DNA of 64,000 bases from Algoriphagus aquimarinus (GCF_900112005.1 NZ_FOKK01000007.1:210831-274830), one strand, 5' to 3'; shown: positions 8,830 through 20,230, numbered from the stretch's first letter. Numbers and translations are program-made. Notes: generated from the letters alone by a model not told the origin.

Positions 8830-9022
8830 CAATGCTATCCCAAAAGTTCCAGCTACGCAGGAAATTATTTAGAAATTTTAATAATGGCTGTATAACTACA
8901 TTAGCCAGAAAATTAAATCACTTGAAAATGAATCAGTTCCACGAATCCCATCCATTTTCTCAAATAAGAAGCAGTTATTTAATCTAAGAATCACTAACAT
9001 TGCATCCCAATAGAAAATAGCT

Positions 9023-9104
9023 GCGGATGTGGCGAAATTGGTAGACGCACTAGACTTAGGATCTAGCGCCGTGAGGCATGGGGGTTCGAGTCCCTCTATC
9101 CGCA
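9023..9104 (+). tRNA. tRNA-Leu (anticodon UAG)
   Basis: The acceptor stem GCGGATG (9023-9029) pairs with TATCCGC (9097-9103) with one G-U pair, followed by discriminator A. The D arm GGCGAAATTGGTAGACGC, the anticodon stem CTAGA/TCTAG with loop CTTAGGA (anticodon TAG), a variable arm with GCCGTGAGGC and the T loop GGTTCGAGTCC are all present. The long variable arm and sequence match class II tRNA-Leu. The 3' CCA is not encoded. A terminator follows within a few bases. Confidence 0.97.
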
Positions 9105-9106
9105 CT

Positions 9107-9138
9107 AAGACCTCCCGAATCATCGGGAGGTCTTTTTT
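9107..9138 (+). terminator. Terminator after tRNA-Leu
   Basis: A 12-bp perfect stem (9107-9118 AAGACCTCCCGA with 9123-9134) with a 4-base loop, followed by a T run. Confidence 0.9.
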
Positions 9139-9211
9139 ATTTTTAGCCCTTGGCAAACTCCTTGCTATAATCCCTATTTTGTAGCTTGAACACACCCAAT
9201 CACCCTTTCTC

Positions 9212-10057
9212 ATGAAAAAGTTATTAATCCTTTTAATACTTCTTCCCTCTTTAGTTTTTGCCCAAGCGAAAGTCGACACCATAGAAGTATTCAGCCAAGC
9301 CATGAATAAAACGCTGAAGGCTGCAGTGACGACGCCTTCCTCCTACGATGGAAGCAAGCAATTTGCTACGCTATATCTCCTTCATGGCGGAAGCGGGGCT
9401 TTTAGTGATTGGCACCAAAAAGTAACGGACCCTGGATTAGTCGAGCGCATGGCTGAGCAATACAACTTAATTATCGTCACTCCAGGTGTGGGTCCGTCTA
9501 GCTATTATTTCGATAGTCCAGTGATGGATTCGGTGCAATATGAAACGTATATAACAGCCGAACTTATTCCTCGTGTAGACCAAGCTTACAAAACTTTGGC
9601 TAAGAAAGAATCCAGAGCAATTACAGGCTTATCGATGGGCGGTCATGGAGCAATTATGCTCAGCGCCAAGCATCCTGATTTATTTATTGCAGCTACTAGC
9701 ATGAGTGGTGTGATGAACATCGATACCCGCCTATGGAAAGTTCCAGCAGAATTCAGCAAACTTCGTCAAGGTCAACAACAAGAAATGCTGGGTATGGATT
9801 TGGAGTATGACGCACCTTTCAGTACCTATACTGCAGTGGGCTTAGTAGATAAAATGAAAGAGAATGGAATTGCCTTGCTTTTGGATTGCGGTGTAGACGA
9901 TTTCTTACTGGAAACCAACAGACAAATGCATCAAATGCTTTTGGAGAATGGCACCCCACACGACTACACTGAGCGACCAGGAGCACACACTTGGGAGTAC
10001 TGGACAAACGCTCTACCTTTTCACTTACTCTTTATAAATAAGCACCTTATTAGATAG
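9212..10057 (+). CDS. Secreted esterase of the S-formylglutathione hydrolase/esterase D superfamily
   Basis: 281 residues with a signal peptide (MKKLLILLILLPSLVFAQ). The alpha/beta hydrolase fold shows an oxyanion segment LLHGGSGAFSDW, the nucleophile elbow GLSMGGHGA, an acidic residue in CGVDDFLL and the catalytic His in PGAHTWEYW; this order and spacing are those of the COG0627 esterase family. Family members hydrolyse acyl or feruloyl esters; the exported location suggests action on carbohydrate esters or other extracellular substrates. It stands alone between tRNA-Leu and the acyltransferase, in the same direction, with an 88-base gap after it. Confidence 0.85.
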   Translation: MKKLLILLILLPSLVFAQAKVDTIEVFSQAMNKTLKAAVTTPSSYDGSKQFATLYLLHGGSGAFSDWHQKVTDPGLVERMAEQYNLIIVTPGVGPSSYYFDSPVMDSVQYETYITAELIPRVDQAYKTLAKKESRAITGLSMGGHGAIMLSAKHPDLFIAATSMSGVMNIDTRLWKVPAEFSKLRQGQQQEMLGMDLEYDAPFSTYTAVGLVDKMKENGIALLLDCGVDDFLLETNRQMHQMLLENGTPHDYTERPGAHTWEYWTNALPFHLLFINKHLIR

Positions 10058-10145
10058 TTTTAAAAATTATTACCTTTGATAGATGTAAATAAGCTTAGAA
10101 TTCTAAGCTAAAATTTGCTTTTTGCAGACCACCCACAAGATAATT

Positions 10146-11300
10146 ATGTCGCAATTTGATTCGATCAGGCCTTTTTATGACGCAGAAGCCAATGCTGCAA
10201 TCCGCAAGATTGTAGATGATCCTATGCTGGAGGCAATGATGAGTTTCACATTTCCTACAGATACTAGAGAACATTGGAAAGATCTGATGGTTCATACCCA
10301 CTCGTTGAGAGACTTCCAAGTCAACTTTATATATCCAGGCGTGCAGAAAGTGCTGGAGAAAAGTTCCGAAGGATTAAGTACAGGTGGTTTTGAGCAACTG
10401 AAATCAAACACCGCTTACCTTTTTATCTCTAATCACCGAGATATTATCCTTGATACATCCTTGTTGAATTCATGCCTGTATGAAAATGGCTTAGTACTGA
10501 CAACGTCAGCTATTGGGGATAATTTGATCCAAAAACCCTTCCTCCACACCCTTTCCAAGCTCAATCGAAACTTTGCTATCAAGCGTGGTCTTCAGGGAAG
10601 AGCTTTGCTGGAAAGTTCGCAAATGGCATCTGCCTATATCAAAAAGTCACTGCTTTCAGAAAACCGTTCGGTATGGACAGCGCAACGTGAGGGCAGAACC
10701 AAAGATGGAAATGACGCTACACATCGTGGAGTGCTGAAAATGCTTACGTTATCGGAAGAAGGAGCCAATGGCTTTGGTTATTTTGAGAAAATCAAAGTAG
10801 TACCCATCTCTATTTCCTACGAATATGACCCTACAGACGTATTGAAGATGCCAGAATGGCTAGCTAAGTCGAGGGATGAAAAATATGTGAAAGGTGAAAA
10901 TGAAGATTTCCTTAATCTTCTACGTGGTATCATCGGAACCAAAAAAAGAATTCATTTACAGGTAAACGGAGTTCTGGATAAGGAAATTGCAGAAATCTCC
11001 AAAATGGAACTTAGCCAACCTGACAAACTCAGTAAGCTAGCTGAGTGCATAGACCAAAAAATCTGGACAGGCTATAAACTTTGGCCGAGCAATTACATTG
11101 CCCACGATTTGCTCTATGGAGACAATGAATATGAATCGTTTTACACCCAGGATGAGAAAAAATCATTCGAAAAAAGAATGAATGAAAAGGTGAATACCAA
11201 AAACGAATTTTTGATCAAGAGCTTTTTGGCGATGTATGCCAATCCTGTGAATAATCAAAAAAATGCCTTAAGTATTAATTCACCGGCATCTCAATTGTAA
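10146..11300 (+). CDS. 1-acyl-glycerol-3-phosphate acyltransferase-like protein
   Basis: 384 residues from ATG 10146 (a TTG 24 bases upstream is in frame but less likely). Acyltransferase motif I is present as FISNHRDIILD, a version of the NHx4D catalytic motif. A later segment VWTAQREGRTKDG stands where the FPEGTRS motif binds glycerol phosphate in PlsC-like enzymes. This longer soluble variant is common in Bacteroidota and probably adds an acyl chain to a glycerolipid or related acceptor in membrane biogenesis. Its last 26 bases overlap the 3' end of the histidine kinase gene on the opposite strand, so the two genes converge. Confidence 0.8.
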   Translation: MSQFDSIRPFYDAEANAAIRKIVDDPMLEAMMSFTFPTDTREHWKDLMVHTHSLRDFQVNFIYPGVQKVLEKSSEGLSTGGFEQLKSNTAYLFISNHRDIILDTSLLNSCLYENGLVLTTSAIGDNLIQKPFLHTLSKLNRNFAIKRGLQGRALLESSQMASAYIKKSLLSENRSVWTAQREGRTKDGNDATHRGVLKMLTLSEEGANGFGYFEKIKVVPISISYEYDPTDVLKMPEWLAKSRDEKYVKGENEDFLNLLRGIIGTKKRIHLQVNGVLDKEIAEISKMELSQPDKLSKLAECIDQKIWTGYKLWPSNYIAHDLLYGDNEYESFYTQDEKKSFEKRMNEKVNTKNEFLIKSFLAMYANPVNNQKNALSINSPASQL

Positions 11301-12495
11301 ACTTAGTACCCTCTCCTACGGTGGAGATGATATCCATAGTTCCTTCCTGTTGTTTCACTAGTTGTCGTACCAAATTCAAGCCTAAACCGAACCCTAGTTC
11401 ACCGCGAGTTCCTTCATGAGTTGACGTCCCAGCTTCTAAGATTTCATGGATTTTAGAACTTGTCATTCCTATCCCATTATCTTCTACCGATAGCTCTAAG
11501 ATTAAATCAAGTTCTTTACGTTTCAGATTCATTGATAATGAAATCTCACCTCCTGAATTAGTGAATTTGATTGAGTTGGAAAGTAAATTCCCCAAAATCT
11601 GCAACACATATAATTTAGAAAAAGACTCAAGTTGATTCTCTGGATTCAGCTGTACGTTGAAAGCGATGTTTTTCACTTTTATCTGAGGAGCCAAAAGTCT
11701 CAATATCGTTTCTTTGAGGTTAACCAAGTTTGTATCCCCTTCCTTCAATTCTTGACTTCTATTAGAATTGCCATCAAATCCCTTTGAGAGAATATCTTTT
11801 GACAAATCCAGCAAAGACAAACTACTCTGCTTGATCATTTCTGAGTATTCCAGGATTTCCTGAGGACTTGTAAGCTCATCTTCTTCGAGAATTAAATCCG
11901 ACAATCCAAGTATGCCCCCTATTGGTCCGCGAATATCATGAGCCAATTTCTTTTGATTCAATTCAGACTCTTTAAGTTTATTCTTCAGATCAGCCACTAG
12001 GTTATTGAGCCTTAACCTATCTACAATCTGTCGGGCAATCAACCTCAAAACTTCCTTGATATCCTCGGAAAGATGCATCAATTTACTGTCCATCACACAC
12101 AATGCACCTAGATTATACCCTTCTGGCGAGGTCAATGGAACTCCCATGTAATACCGAAGATTTGGCGTGTCTTTGACGTAAAACATGTCTTTAAAACGAA
12201 CATCATCACGGAGGTCTTTTACTTCCAGTCCTGTCTTAGAAGAGGTATGAATGGTATATTGACAAACGGAATCTTCTCTGGGCATTTGATTGATATCGAT
12301 ACCATAGGAGGAAACACTCCACTGGGTAAAAGAATCGATGAGATTGACTAGGGAGATTTCGGTGCCACAAATCTTAGCGGCTAGCTCTGTAAGGTAATTC
12401 AGACCTTGCTTTGGCTCATAGTAGTCTATCCCTAGGTTACTGAGCGCCAAGAGCCTGTCTAATTCATTCTCTTGAGAAGAGGATATTTGATTCAT
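11275..12495 (-). CDS. GAF-domain sensor histidine kinase (soluble)
   Basis: 406 residues without membrane helices or signal peptide. A GAF domain spans about residues 25-165 (ALCVMDSKL near its end). It is followed by the phospho-acceptor box KLAHDIRGPIGGILG with His186, then an HATPase domain: N box NLLSNSIKF, G1 box VEDNGIGM and the glycine-rich GFGLGLNLVRQL near residue 372. A cytoplasmic signal (small molecule, redox or light) is expected. No response regulator is adjacent; the lone receiver protein at 59943-60332 is too far away to be linked by position. The 3' end overlaps the convergent acyltransferase gene by 26 bases. Confidence 0.92.
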   Translation of the reverse strand: MNQISSSQENELDRLLALSNLGIDYYEPKQGLNYLTELAAKICGTEISLVNLIDSFTQWSVSSYGIDINQMPREDSVCQYTIHTSSKTGLEVKDLRDDVRFKDMFYVKDTPNLRYYMGVPLTSPEGYNLGALCVMDSKLMHLSEDIKEVLRLIARQIVDRLRLNNLVADLKNKLKESELNQKKLAHDIRGPIGGILGLSDLILEEDELTSPQEILEYSEMIKQSSLSLLDLSKDILSKGFDGNSNRSQELKEGDTNLVNLKETILRLLAPQIKVKNIAFNVQLNPENQLESFSKLYVLQILGNLLSNSIKFTNSGGEISLSMNLKRKELDLILELSVEDNGIGMTSSKIHEILEAGTSTHEGTRGELGFGLGLNLVRQLVKQQEGTMDIISTVGEGTKFTIEMPVN

Positions 12496-12556
12496 TTTAC
12501 TACTTTTAATTCTACTGTTGCTAACAATACCTATTTCTAGCCACTACCCAAATAAA

Positions 12557-13201
12557 ATGAAAATTTCTATTCCGTCTAATATCCAAATAGCAAATCGTAG
12601 CTCATTTGAGCGTATGCTGACAGTAAGCTTACTAGTCATCAATTTATCACTATTTCATACATTTAAAACCTGGGCGCAAAACATCACCGTGCCTGTAGGT
12701 CAAATAATTACGCCTTACGGAGACATCCTCATCGCGCTCGATGATAAAACTCCAAATCATAAGGAAAGCTTTATCCAATTAGCCAATTCAGGCTATTGGG
12801 ATTCCCTGACTTTCAACCGAGTCATTCCAAACTTTGTCGCACAAGGCGGATGTCCGGATACAGAGGAAGGATTCACTGACCCAGAATATTTACTCGAACC
12901 TGAATTTCACCCTGAATTGACTCATGTTTATGGAGCGGTGGGTGCTGGCCGGGATGATAATCCAGGAAAATTATCTGCGAGATGTCAATTCTATATTGTT
13001 CAAAACCCCGCGGGACTTCATAGGCTAGATGGGGATTATACGGTTTTTGGTCATGTGATCAAAGGTATGAGTGTCATAGAGCAAATCGTGAGAGTCAAAC
13101 GCAACAGCACAGATGAACCAATAAAGCCTATTACATTGAAGGTGCAAGTAATACAAGTTAGTGAATCAGATTTAAGTGAGTTGACTGGTCAAAAAAATTA
13201 A
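12557..13201 (+). CDS. Exported cyclophilin-type peptidyl-prolyl cis-trans isomerase
   Basis: 214 residues from ATG 12557; an in-frame ATG at 12614 would begin MLTVSLLVINLSLFHTFKTWAQ, itself a good signal peptide, so the true start may be there. The cyclophilin domain shows LTFNRVIPNFVAQGGCP (for the usual FHRVIxxFMIQGGD), GAVGAGRDDNPGK, CQFYIVQN and YTVFGHVIKGMSVIEQI. It should assist protein folding in the periplasm. It is divergently placed from the histidine kinase (61-base gap) and only 33 bases before the Gfo/Idh gene, so it may share a transcript with the fucose operon. Confidence 0.88.
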   Translation: MKISIPSNIQIANRSSFERMLTVSLLVINLSLFHTFKTWAQNITVPVGQIITPYGDILIALDDKTPNHKESFIQLANSGYWDSLTFNRVIPNFVAQGGCPDTEEGFTDPEYLLEPEFHPELTHVYGAVGAGRDDNPGKLSARCQFYIVQNPAGLHRLDGDYTVFGHVIKGMSVIEQIVRVKRNSTDEPIKPITLKVQVIQVSESDLSELTGQKN

Positions 13202-13234
13202 GCTCCTGACAAATCCGAAAAAACACATTACGAA

Positions 13235-14314
13235 ATGAGTACAATAAATTCAATCAAAATCTTAGTCGTTGGCTGTGGAAATATGGGAATAGCACATGCT
13301 ACTGCCTACCACAATTTCCCTGAATTCGAAATCTGCGGGCTAGTTTCACGCGGTGATTCCAATAGCAAACTCAACAAGCAACTTCAAGGCAATTACCCGC
13401 TATTTTCAGATTTCAACGAAGCCTTGGCGGAGTCGAAGCCAGATGCAGTCTGTATCTCAACTTACCCAGACACTCATGAAGACTTTGTTCTGAAAGCGCT
13501 TGAAGCAGGTTGCCATATTTTCATAGAAAAGCCTCTTGCAGATACGATTGTAGGCTGCGAGCGCATTATAGCGAAAGCGAAAGAGGTGGATAAAAAGGTG
13601 GTGGTAGGCTATATTTTGAGGCATCATCCTTCTTGGATAAGATTTATTGAGGAAGCAGAAAAGCTAGGCAAACCGCTCGTGATGCGCATGAATCTCAATC
13701 AGCAAAGTCAGGGCTATATGTGGGATGTGCACAGAAATCTAATGAAAAGCCTTAGCCCGATTGTGGATTGTGGCGTGCATTACATCGACGTGATGTGCCA
13801 GATGACTAGATCAAAACCCGTTTCAGTATCTGCAATTGGAGCTCGGCTGACAGAAGATATTTCTGAAGACAATTACAATTACGGACAACTTCAGATTCGT
13901 TTCGAAGATGGTTCTGTAGGCTGGTACGAAGCGGGCTGGGGACCGATGGTGAGCGAGACTGCATTTTTCGTGAAAGATGTTTTTGGCCCAAAAGGGTCTG
14001 TTTCCATCACAGCCAAGGATGCCGGAGCCAGTGGAAAATCGGATAATGTAGATTCACATACCAAAACTGAATCCATCCGAGTTCATCATGCCGCTATTGA
14101 TTCGGAAAATAAGTTTACCAAAGCCGACGAATGGATAGATCTGAAAGACGAGCCAGATCATCAGGAGCTCTGCAATCGTGAGCAGCAATATTTCCTAAAG
14201 GCCATCCAAGAAAACACCAATTTGGATGATCATTTGCTTGATGCGCTAAATAGTCTGAAAATCGCTTTTGCCTGTGATGAATCGGTAAAAACCGGGGAAA
14301 CAGTTAAATTATAA
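13235..14314 (+). CDS. Gfo/Idh/MocA-family NAD(P)-dependent oxidoreductase
   Basis: 359 residues. The N-terminal Rossmann fold carries VVGCGNMGIAHA and the family signature FIEKPLADT; the C-terminal domain contains DCGVHYIDVM, where the catalytic His is expected. Family members oxidise or reduce sugars, inositols and related polyols. It is the first gene of a run of fucose genes (60 bases before the first SDR), so it may act on a sugar or sugar acid linked to that pathway, but no step of the known L-fucose route requires it. Substrate unknown. Confidence 0.85.
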   Translation: MSTINSIKILVVGCGNMGIAHATAYHNFPEFEICGLVSRGDSNSKLNKQLQGNYPLFSDFNEALAESKPDAVCISTYPDTHEDFVLKALEAGCHIFIEKPLADTIVGCERIIAKAKEVDKKVVVGYILRHHPSWIRFIEEAEKLGKPLVMRMNLNQQSQGYMWDVHRNLMKSLSPIVDCGVHYIDVMCQMTRSKPVSVSAIGARLTEDISEDNYNYGQLQIRFEDGSVGWYEAGWGPMVSETAFFVKDVFGPKGSVSITAKDAGASGKSDNVDSHTKTESIRVHHAAIDSENKFTKADEWIDLKDEPDHQELCNREQQYFLKAIQENTNLDDHLLDALNSLKIAFACDESVKTGETVKL

Positions 14315-14374
14315 TCTATGGAAATTATTTTGGGAATATAGGTCAAACACCCTAATTTCCGTTTTACTTTAATT

Positions 14375-15133
14375 ATGGAAAACAAAACAGTACTAATTAC
14401 AGGTGGAGCATCGGGAATCGGACTCGCAATGGTTCAGGTTTTCGCAGCTAAAAAAACCAAAGTTTACTTCATAGACATCAATCCTGAAGTTGGAGAAAAA
14501 GTTGTTCAGGACGAGCGAGCTAAGGGCTTTGATGTCACATTTCTTTGCGGTAGTGTAGCTGATTCAGCAGAATCTGAAGCATTGATTCATTCTATTCCAG
14601 AGAAAATCGATACCCTAATCAACAACGCTGGTGTCTCGCATGTGGGAAAAGTGGAAACTACTTCCGCTGAAGACTTTGACCGAGTGTTCCAAGTGAATGT
14701 AAAAGGCATGTTCAACTGCATCAAAGCAGCACTTCCAAAGCTTAAAGAAAATGGCGGGGGATCCATTCTGAATATGGCCTCTGTAGCTGCTACGATAGGC
14801 ATTCCTGATCGATTCGCTTACAGCATGACCAAGGGCGCAGCTCTTTCCATGACCCTGAGCGTAGCTAGAGATTATGTTGCAGACGGCATTCGTTGCAATT
14901 GCTTGTCTCCGGGACGTGTCCATACACCTTTTGTAGATGGATTTTTGGCCAAAAACTACCCTGGTCAGGAAAAGGAAATGTTTGATAAACTTGCCGCAAC
15001 GCAGCCGATTGGCAGAATGGCTTCTCCTTCAGAAGTTGCTGAACTCGCCTACTTTGTGAGTGCAGACACTGGAAGCTTTATGACAGGAACCAATATCCCG
15101 ATTGACGGGGGATTCTTGGGATTGAAAATGTAA
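14375..15133 (+). CDS. SDR oxidoreductase, probable 2-keto-3-deoxy-L-fuconate dehydrogenase
   Basis: 252 residues of the classical short-chain dehydrogenase fold: cofactor loop TGGASGIG (residues 10-17), NNAG, catalytic Ser in NMASVAA and YSMTK. The segment DGIRCNCLSPGRVHTPF resembles the corresponding region of 2-keto-3-deoxy-L-fuconate dehydrogenases. These use NAD to make 2,4-diketo-3-deoxy-L-fuconate, the substrate of the FAH-type hydrolase encoded next. Asp at the end of the second strand (YFIDIN) fits NAD preference. The role is inferred from similarity and the neighbouring FucP, lactonase and fucose dehydrogenase genes. Confidence 0.78.
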   Translation: MENKTVLITGGASGIGLAMVQVFAAKKTKVYFIDINPEVGEKVVQDERAKGFDVTFLCGSVADSAESEALIHSIPEKIDTLINNAGVSHVGKVETTSAEDFDRVFQVNVKGMFNCIKAALPKLKENGGGSILNMASVAATIGIPDRFAYSMTKGAALSMTLSVARDYVADGIRCNCLSPGRVHTPFVDGFLAKNYPGQEKEMFDKLAATQPIGRMASPSEVAELAYFVSADTGSFMTGTNIPIDGGFLGLKM

Positions 15134-15294
15134 GTGGATTTTAGATTTACGATTTGGGATTTACGAGGTAATCGCTCTTATTTAAATTCTTGAGGATTCA
15201 CACCACCAAATCCTTGACAATAGACGCTTAACTCTAATATCTTGTGTCTTGATTCTAAAGTCTTAATACTTAATACTAACTACTTGATACTAAT

Positions 15295-16155
15295 ATGAAA
15301 TTAATACGATTCGGCGCAGCCGGTAAAGAACAACCAGGAATTCAGGACGCAAGCGGTAAATACCTAGACTGCTCAGGATTCAACGAAGATTGGAACGAAG
15401 ATTTTTTCACCAACAACGGACTTGCAAGACTGGAAGAGTGGCTTGGCGCCAATCAGGAAAATTTGAATGAAATCCCTGCCGGATCCAGATTGGGTTCTCC
15501 TATCGCCAGACCTTCCAAAATCGTGTGCATTGGCCTTAACTACCGTAAACATGCTCTAGAATCTGGAATGGCTGTACCAGAAGTTCCTATCATTTTCATG
15601 AAAGCTACTTCTTCGCTTTGCGGACCTTTTGACAATATTTTGATTCCTAAGAACTCTGTGAAAACTGACTGGGAAGTGGAATTGGCTGTCGTTATCGGCA
15701 AAAGAGCAAAATATGTAAGCAAGGAAAACGCGATGGATTATGTGGCTGGATACTGCGTTCACAATGATGTCTCCGAGCGTGACTTCCAATTGCATCATGG
15801 CGGTCAGTGGGTGAAAGGAAAGAGTGCAGATAACTTCGCTCCGCTTGGGCCAGTGTTGGTCACCAAAACTGAGATTGAAGATCCGCATAACCTGAGACTT
15901 TGGCTGAAACTAAATGGCAAAATGCTTCAGGACAGCAACACTTCTGACTTGGTTTTTGATATCCCTACACTGATTGAGCACCTAAGTCAGTACATGACTT
16001 TGCTTCCTGGAGACGTGATTTCTACTGGAACTCCAGCTGGTGTTGGCCTCGGCTTGACTCCTCCTACTTACCTGAAAGTAGGTGATGTAGTCGAACTTGG
16101 CATCGATGGACTTGGCGCATCTAAGCAAGTAGCAATCAACGATCCAGAAGCATGA
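15295..16155 (+). CDS. Fumarylacetoacetate-hydrolase-family enzyme, probable 2,4-diketo-3-deoxy-L-fuconate hydrolase
   Basis: 286 residues. The FAH fold is marked by IVCIGLNYRKHALESG, the metal-binding acidic cluster in DWEVELAVVIGK, HNDVSERDFQ, GKSADNFAPLGP and STGTPAGVG. Enzymes of this subgroup that sit beside fucose genes cleave 2,4-diketo-3-deoxy-L-fuconate to pyruvate and lactate. Its stop overlaps the start of the lactonase gene by four bases, showing an operon. The 161 bases upstream hold no gene but are low in complexity, with several CTTAATACT-like words just before the start. Confidence 0.82.
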   Translation: MKLIRFGAAGKEQPGIQDASGKYLDCSGFNEDWNEDFFTNNGLARLEEWLGANQENLNEIPAGSRLGSPIARPSKIVCIGLNYRKHALESGMAVPEVPIIFMKATSSLCGPFDNILIPKNSVKTDWEVELAVVIGKRAKYVSKENAMDYVAGYCVHNDVSERDFQLHHGGQWVKGKSADNFAPLGPVLVTKTEIEDPHNLRLWLKLNGKMLQDSNTSDLVFDIPTLIEHLSQYMTLLPGDVISTGTPAGVGLGLTPPTYLKVGDVVELGIDGLGASKQVAINDPEA

Positions 16156-16988
16156 GACTGGATTCCCACCAGCACTTTTGGAAATACAACTCTGAAAAAC
16201 ACTCCTGGATCACAGAAGAAATGAAGGTGATCCAGGGAGATTTTCTTCCTGATGACCTGATTCCAATTTTGAAGGAACATCAGATCGATGGCTGTGTGGC
16301 CGTGCAGTCTGATGAAAGCTTTCGAGAAACTGCTTTTCTCTGTGATTTAGCCGAAGAATACGAGCAGATCAAAGCCGTGGTAGGCTGGGCAGATTTGGGG
16401 TCTGATGCGCTGGATAAGGAGTTGGATCAATTTGCTTCGCAAAAAAAGCTGAAAGGCTATCGGGAAATTCTGCAGTCAAAACCTGTGGATTACATGCTGC
16501 GAAAGGAGTTTATCCGTGGCATCAAGAAAATAGGAAAGCGAGGCTATACCTATGACATTCTGATTTTTCATACGCAACTAGAAGCAGCTTTGCATTTTGT
16601 GAAAAAAGCTCCCGAGCAACCCTTTGTGATCGACCATATTGCCAAGCCAAATATCAAATTGGGTATTTGGAGAGAGTGGAAAAAGGAAATGGCTCCACTT
16701 GCCGAGCGTGATTACATCTTCTGTAAAGTATCAGGAATGATCACCGAAGCGGATTGGAAGAAGTGGAAAGCCAAAGACCTTGAAATCTATCTCGATGTAG
16801 CACTAGAACTCTTTGGGCCAAAGCGCTTGATGTTTGGCAGCGACTGGCCAGTGTGCAAGATCGCGGGAGAATACGAGCAGGTTTTGGAAGTAATCGAGCG
16901 CTTTACAGATAGACTTTCCAAGACGGAGAAAGAAGCAATCATGGGAAATACGGCTGCTGGATTTTACGGAATATCAACAGATAGTTGA
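16152..16988 (+). CDS. Amidohydrolase-2 family protein, probable L-fuconolactonase
   Basis: 278 residues. The metal-binding N-terminus reads MRLDSHQHFWKY, and later come DHIAKP, KVSGMITEAD and FGSDWPVCK, the landmarks of COG3618 lactonases. These open sugar lactones such as L-fucono-1,5-lactone to the free acid. Start overlaps the FAH gene by four bases (ATGA). The enzyme fits the step after L-fucose dehydrogenase, encoded about 1 kb further on beyond an unrelated DUF1016 gene. Confidence 0.85.
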   Translation: MRLDSHQHFWKYNSEKHSWITEEMKVIQGDFLPDDLIPILKEHQIDGCVAVQSDESFRETAFLCDLAEEYEQIKAVVGWADLGSDALDKELDQFASQKKLKGYREILQSKPVDYMLRKEFIRGIKKIGKRGYTYDILIFHTQLEAALHFVKKAPEQPFVIDHIAKPNIKLGIWREWKKEMAPLAERDYIFCKVSGMITEADWKKWKAKDLEIYLDVALELFGPKRLMFGSDWPVCKIAGEYEQVLEVIERFTDRLSKTEKEAIMGNTAAGFYGISTDS

Positions 16989-17045
16989 GAGATTGCCAGA
17001 ACTGAAACGCCAAGACAATGATCAAAAGCCTTAATTAGTATCCTT

Positions 17046-18813
<1,768 letters not shown>

Positions 18814-18821
18814 CCAATCCC

Positions 18822-20129
18822 ATGACCCAAAAACCTGCATTAGTACCCAAGGAATTAATCGTTCCCTTTATCCTTATCACTTCCCTTTTTGCACTCTGGG
18901 GCTTCGCAAATGACATCACCAATCCTATGGTGGCGGCGTTTAAGCGAGTCCTCGAACTGAATAATACTCAGGCATCCTGGGTACAAATGGCTTTTTACGG
19001 AGGCTATTTCACGATGGCTTTGCCTGCCGCTTTTTTCATCAAAAAGTATTCTTATAAAACTGGAATCTTGCTAGGACTTGGCTTATATGGATTCGGTGCC
19101 TTGCTATTTTATCCAGCCGCCGCATGGGAGAGTTACGGATTTTTCCTTGCCTCGCTTTATATTTTGACGTTCGGATTGGCTTTTTTGGAGACCACTGCAA
19201 ATCCCTACATTTTGTCCATGGGACCAGAAGCTACCGCCACGCAGCGACTGAATTTAGCACAAGCTTTTAACCCAATGGGAGCTTTGGCTGGACTTTTTGT
19301 TGCCAAGCAATTTATCCTAAACTCACTTCAATCAAATGCAACTGATGCGGATGGCACTATCATTTTCACCAGTTTAGATGACGCGGCCAAAGCTGTAATC
19401 CGAACCGCCGACCTGTTGATCATTCGAAATCCTTATGTGATACTTGGGCTTGTCGTGATCGCAATTCTGGTAGTCATCGCCATGATGAAAATGCCAGAAA
19501 GCAAAGAAACTGGAAAGGTGGAATTCAGAGCGACCATGGGCCGCTTGCTGAAAAACAGAAACTTTGTAGAAGGTACACTTGCTCAGATGTTCTATGTAGG
19601 AGCTCAAATAATGGTGTGGACGTACATCTATCAATACGCAGAAGTACTTGGCATTTCGAATGCTGACGCTGTCAATTATGGGTATGCTGCGCTTGTCATC
19701 TTTTTGATAGGCAGATGGATTTGCACCTTTTTGCTTCGTTACATCGCCCCTACTAAGCTGCTCACCATCTTTTCCGTGCTTGCGATAATATTCACCGCAG
19801 GAGCAATTTTTCTTCCGGGCATGACTGGCCTCTATTCATTGGTAGCGATTTCCTTCGCTATGTCCCTGATGTTCCCTACTATTTACGGGATCGCTTTGGA
19901 CGGCTTGGGCGAGGACTCGAAGTTTGCTGCAGCTTACCTTGTAATGGCTATAGTTGGAGGCGCGATCATGCCAACACTGCAAGGAATGATCATGGACATC
20001 GGTGGAGTTGGATATGATGACACATTAATTCTGGGTGTTCCTGAAGTAAATTTCTCTTTCATACTTCCTCTTGCCTGCTTTGTCATGGTGTTGCTATTTA
20101 GTCTTAGAGTGAAGAAAGTGGAAGGTTGA
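18822..20129 (+). CDS. fucP: L-fucose:H+ symporter (MFS, FucP)
   Basis: 435 residues, 12 predicted membrane helices. FucP landmarks are clear: ALWGFANDITNPMVAAFKRV (residues about 26-45), LETTANPYILSMGPEATATQRLNLAQAFNP and the later YGIALDGLGEDSK. The protein imports L-fucose driven by protons. It follows the fucose dehydrogenase by 8 bases. Related permeases transport glucose, galactose or N-acetylglucosamine, but the surrounding genes favour fucose. Confidence 0.9.
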   Translation: MTQKPALVPKELIVPFILITSLFALWGFANDITNPMVAAFKRVLELNNTQASWVQMAFYGGYFTMALPAAFFIKKYSYKTGILLGLGLYGFGALLFYPAAAWESYGFFLASLYILTFGLAFLETTANPYILSMGPEATATQRLNLAQAFNPMGALAGLFVAKQFILNSLQSNATDADGTIIFTSLDDAAKAVIRTADLLIIRNPYVILGLVVIAILVVIAMMKMPESKETGKVEFRATMGRLLKNRNFVEGTLAQMFYVGAQIMVWTYIYQYAEVLGISNADAVNYGYAALVIFLIGRWICTFLLRYIAPTKLLTIFSVLAIIFTAGAIFLPGMTGLYSLVAISFAMSLMFPTIYGIALDGLGEDSKFAAAYLVMAIVGGAIMPTLQGMIMDIGGVGYDDTLILGVPEVNFSFILPLACFVMVLLFSLRVKKVEG

Positions 20130-20230
20130 GAGATTGAGAGATTTCTAGAATTAGGTCTTCAGATCTGAACTAAGTAAATAGTCAGCCTGTGCAAAGTCGA
20201 AGGCTTCAACAAATTGAGAAAAATAGAAAA

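Noticed and set aside
8896..9303. A 135-codon minus-strand open frame
   Set aside because: It crosses the tRNA-Leu gene and the start of the plus-strand esterase and has no family features.
15134..15294. Repetitive CTTAATACT-like words as a regulatory array
   Set aside because: The words are few, irregular and AT-rich; nothing distinguishes them from low-complexity spacer.
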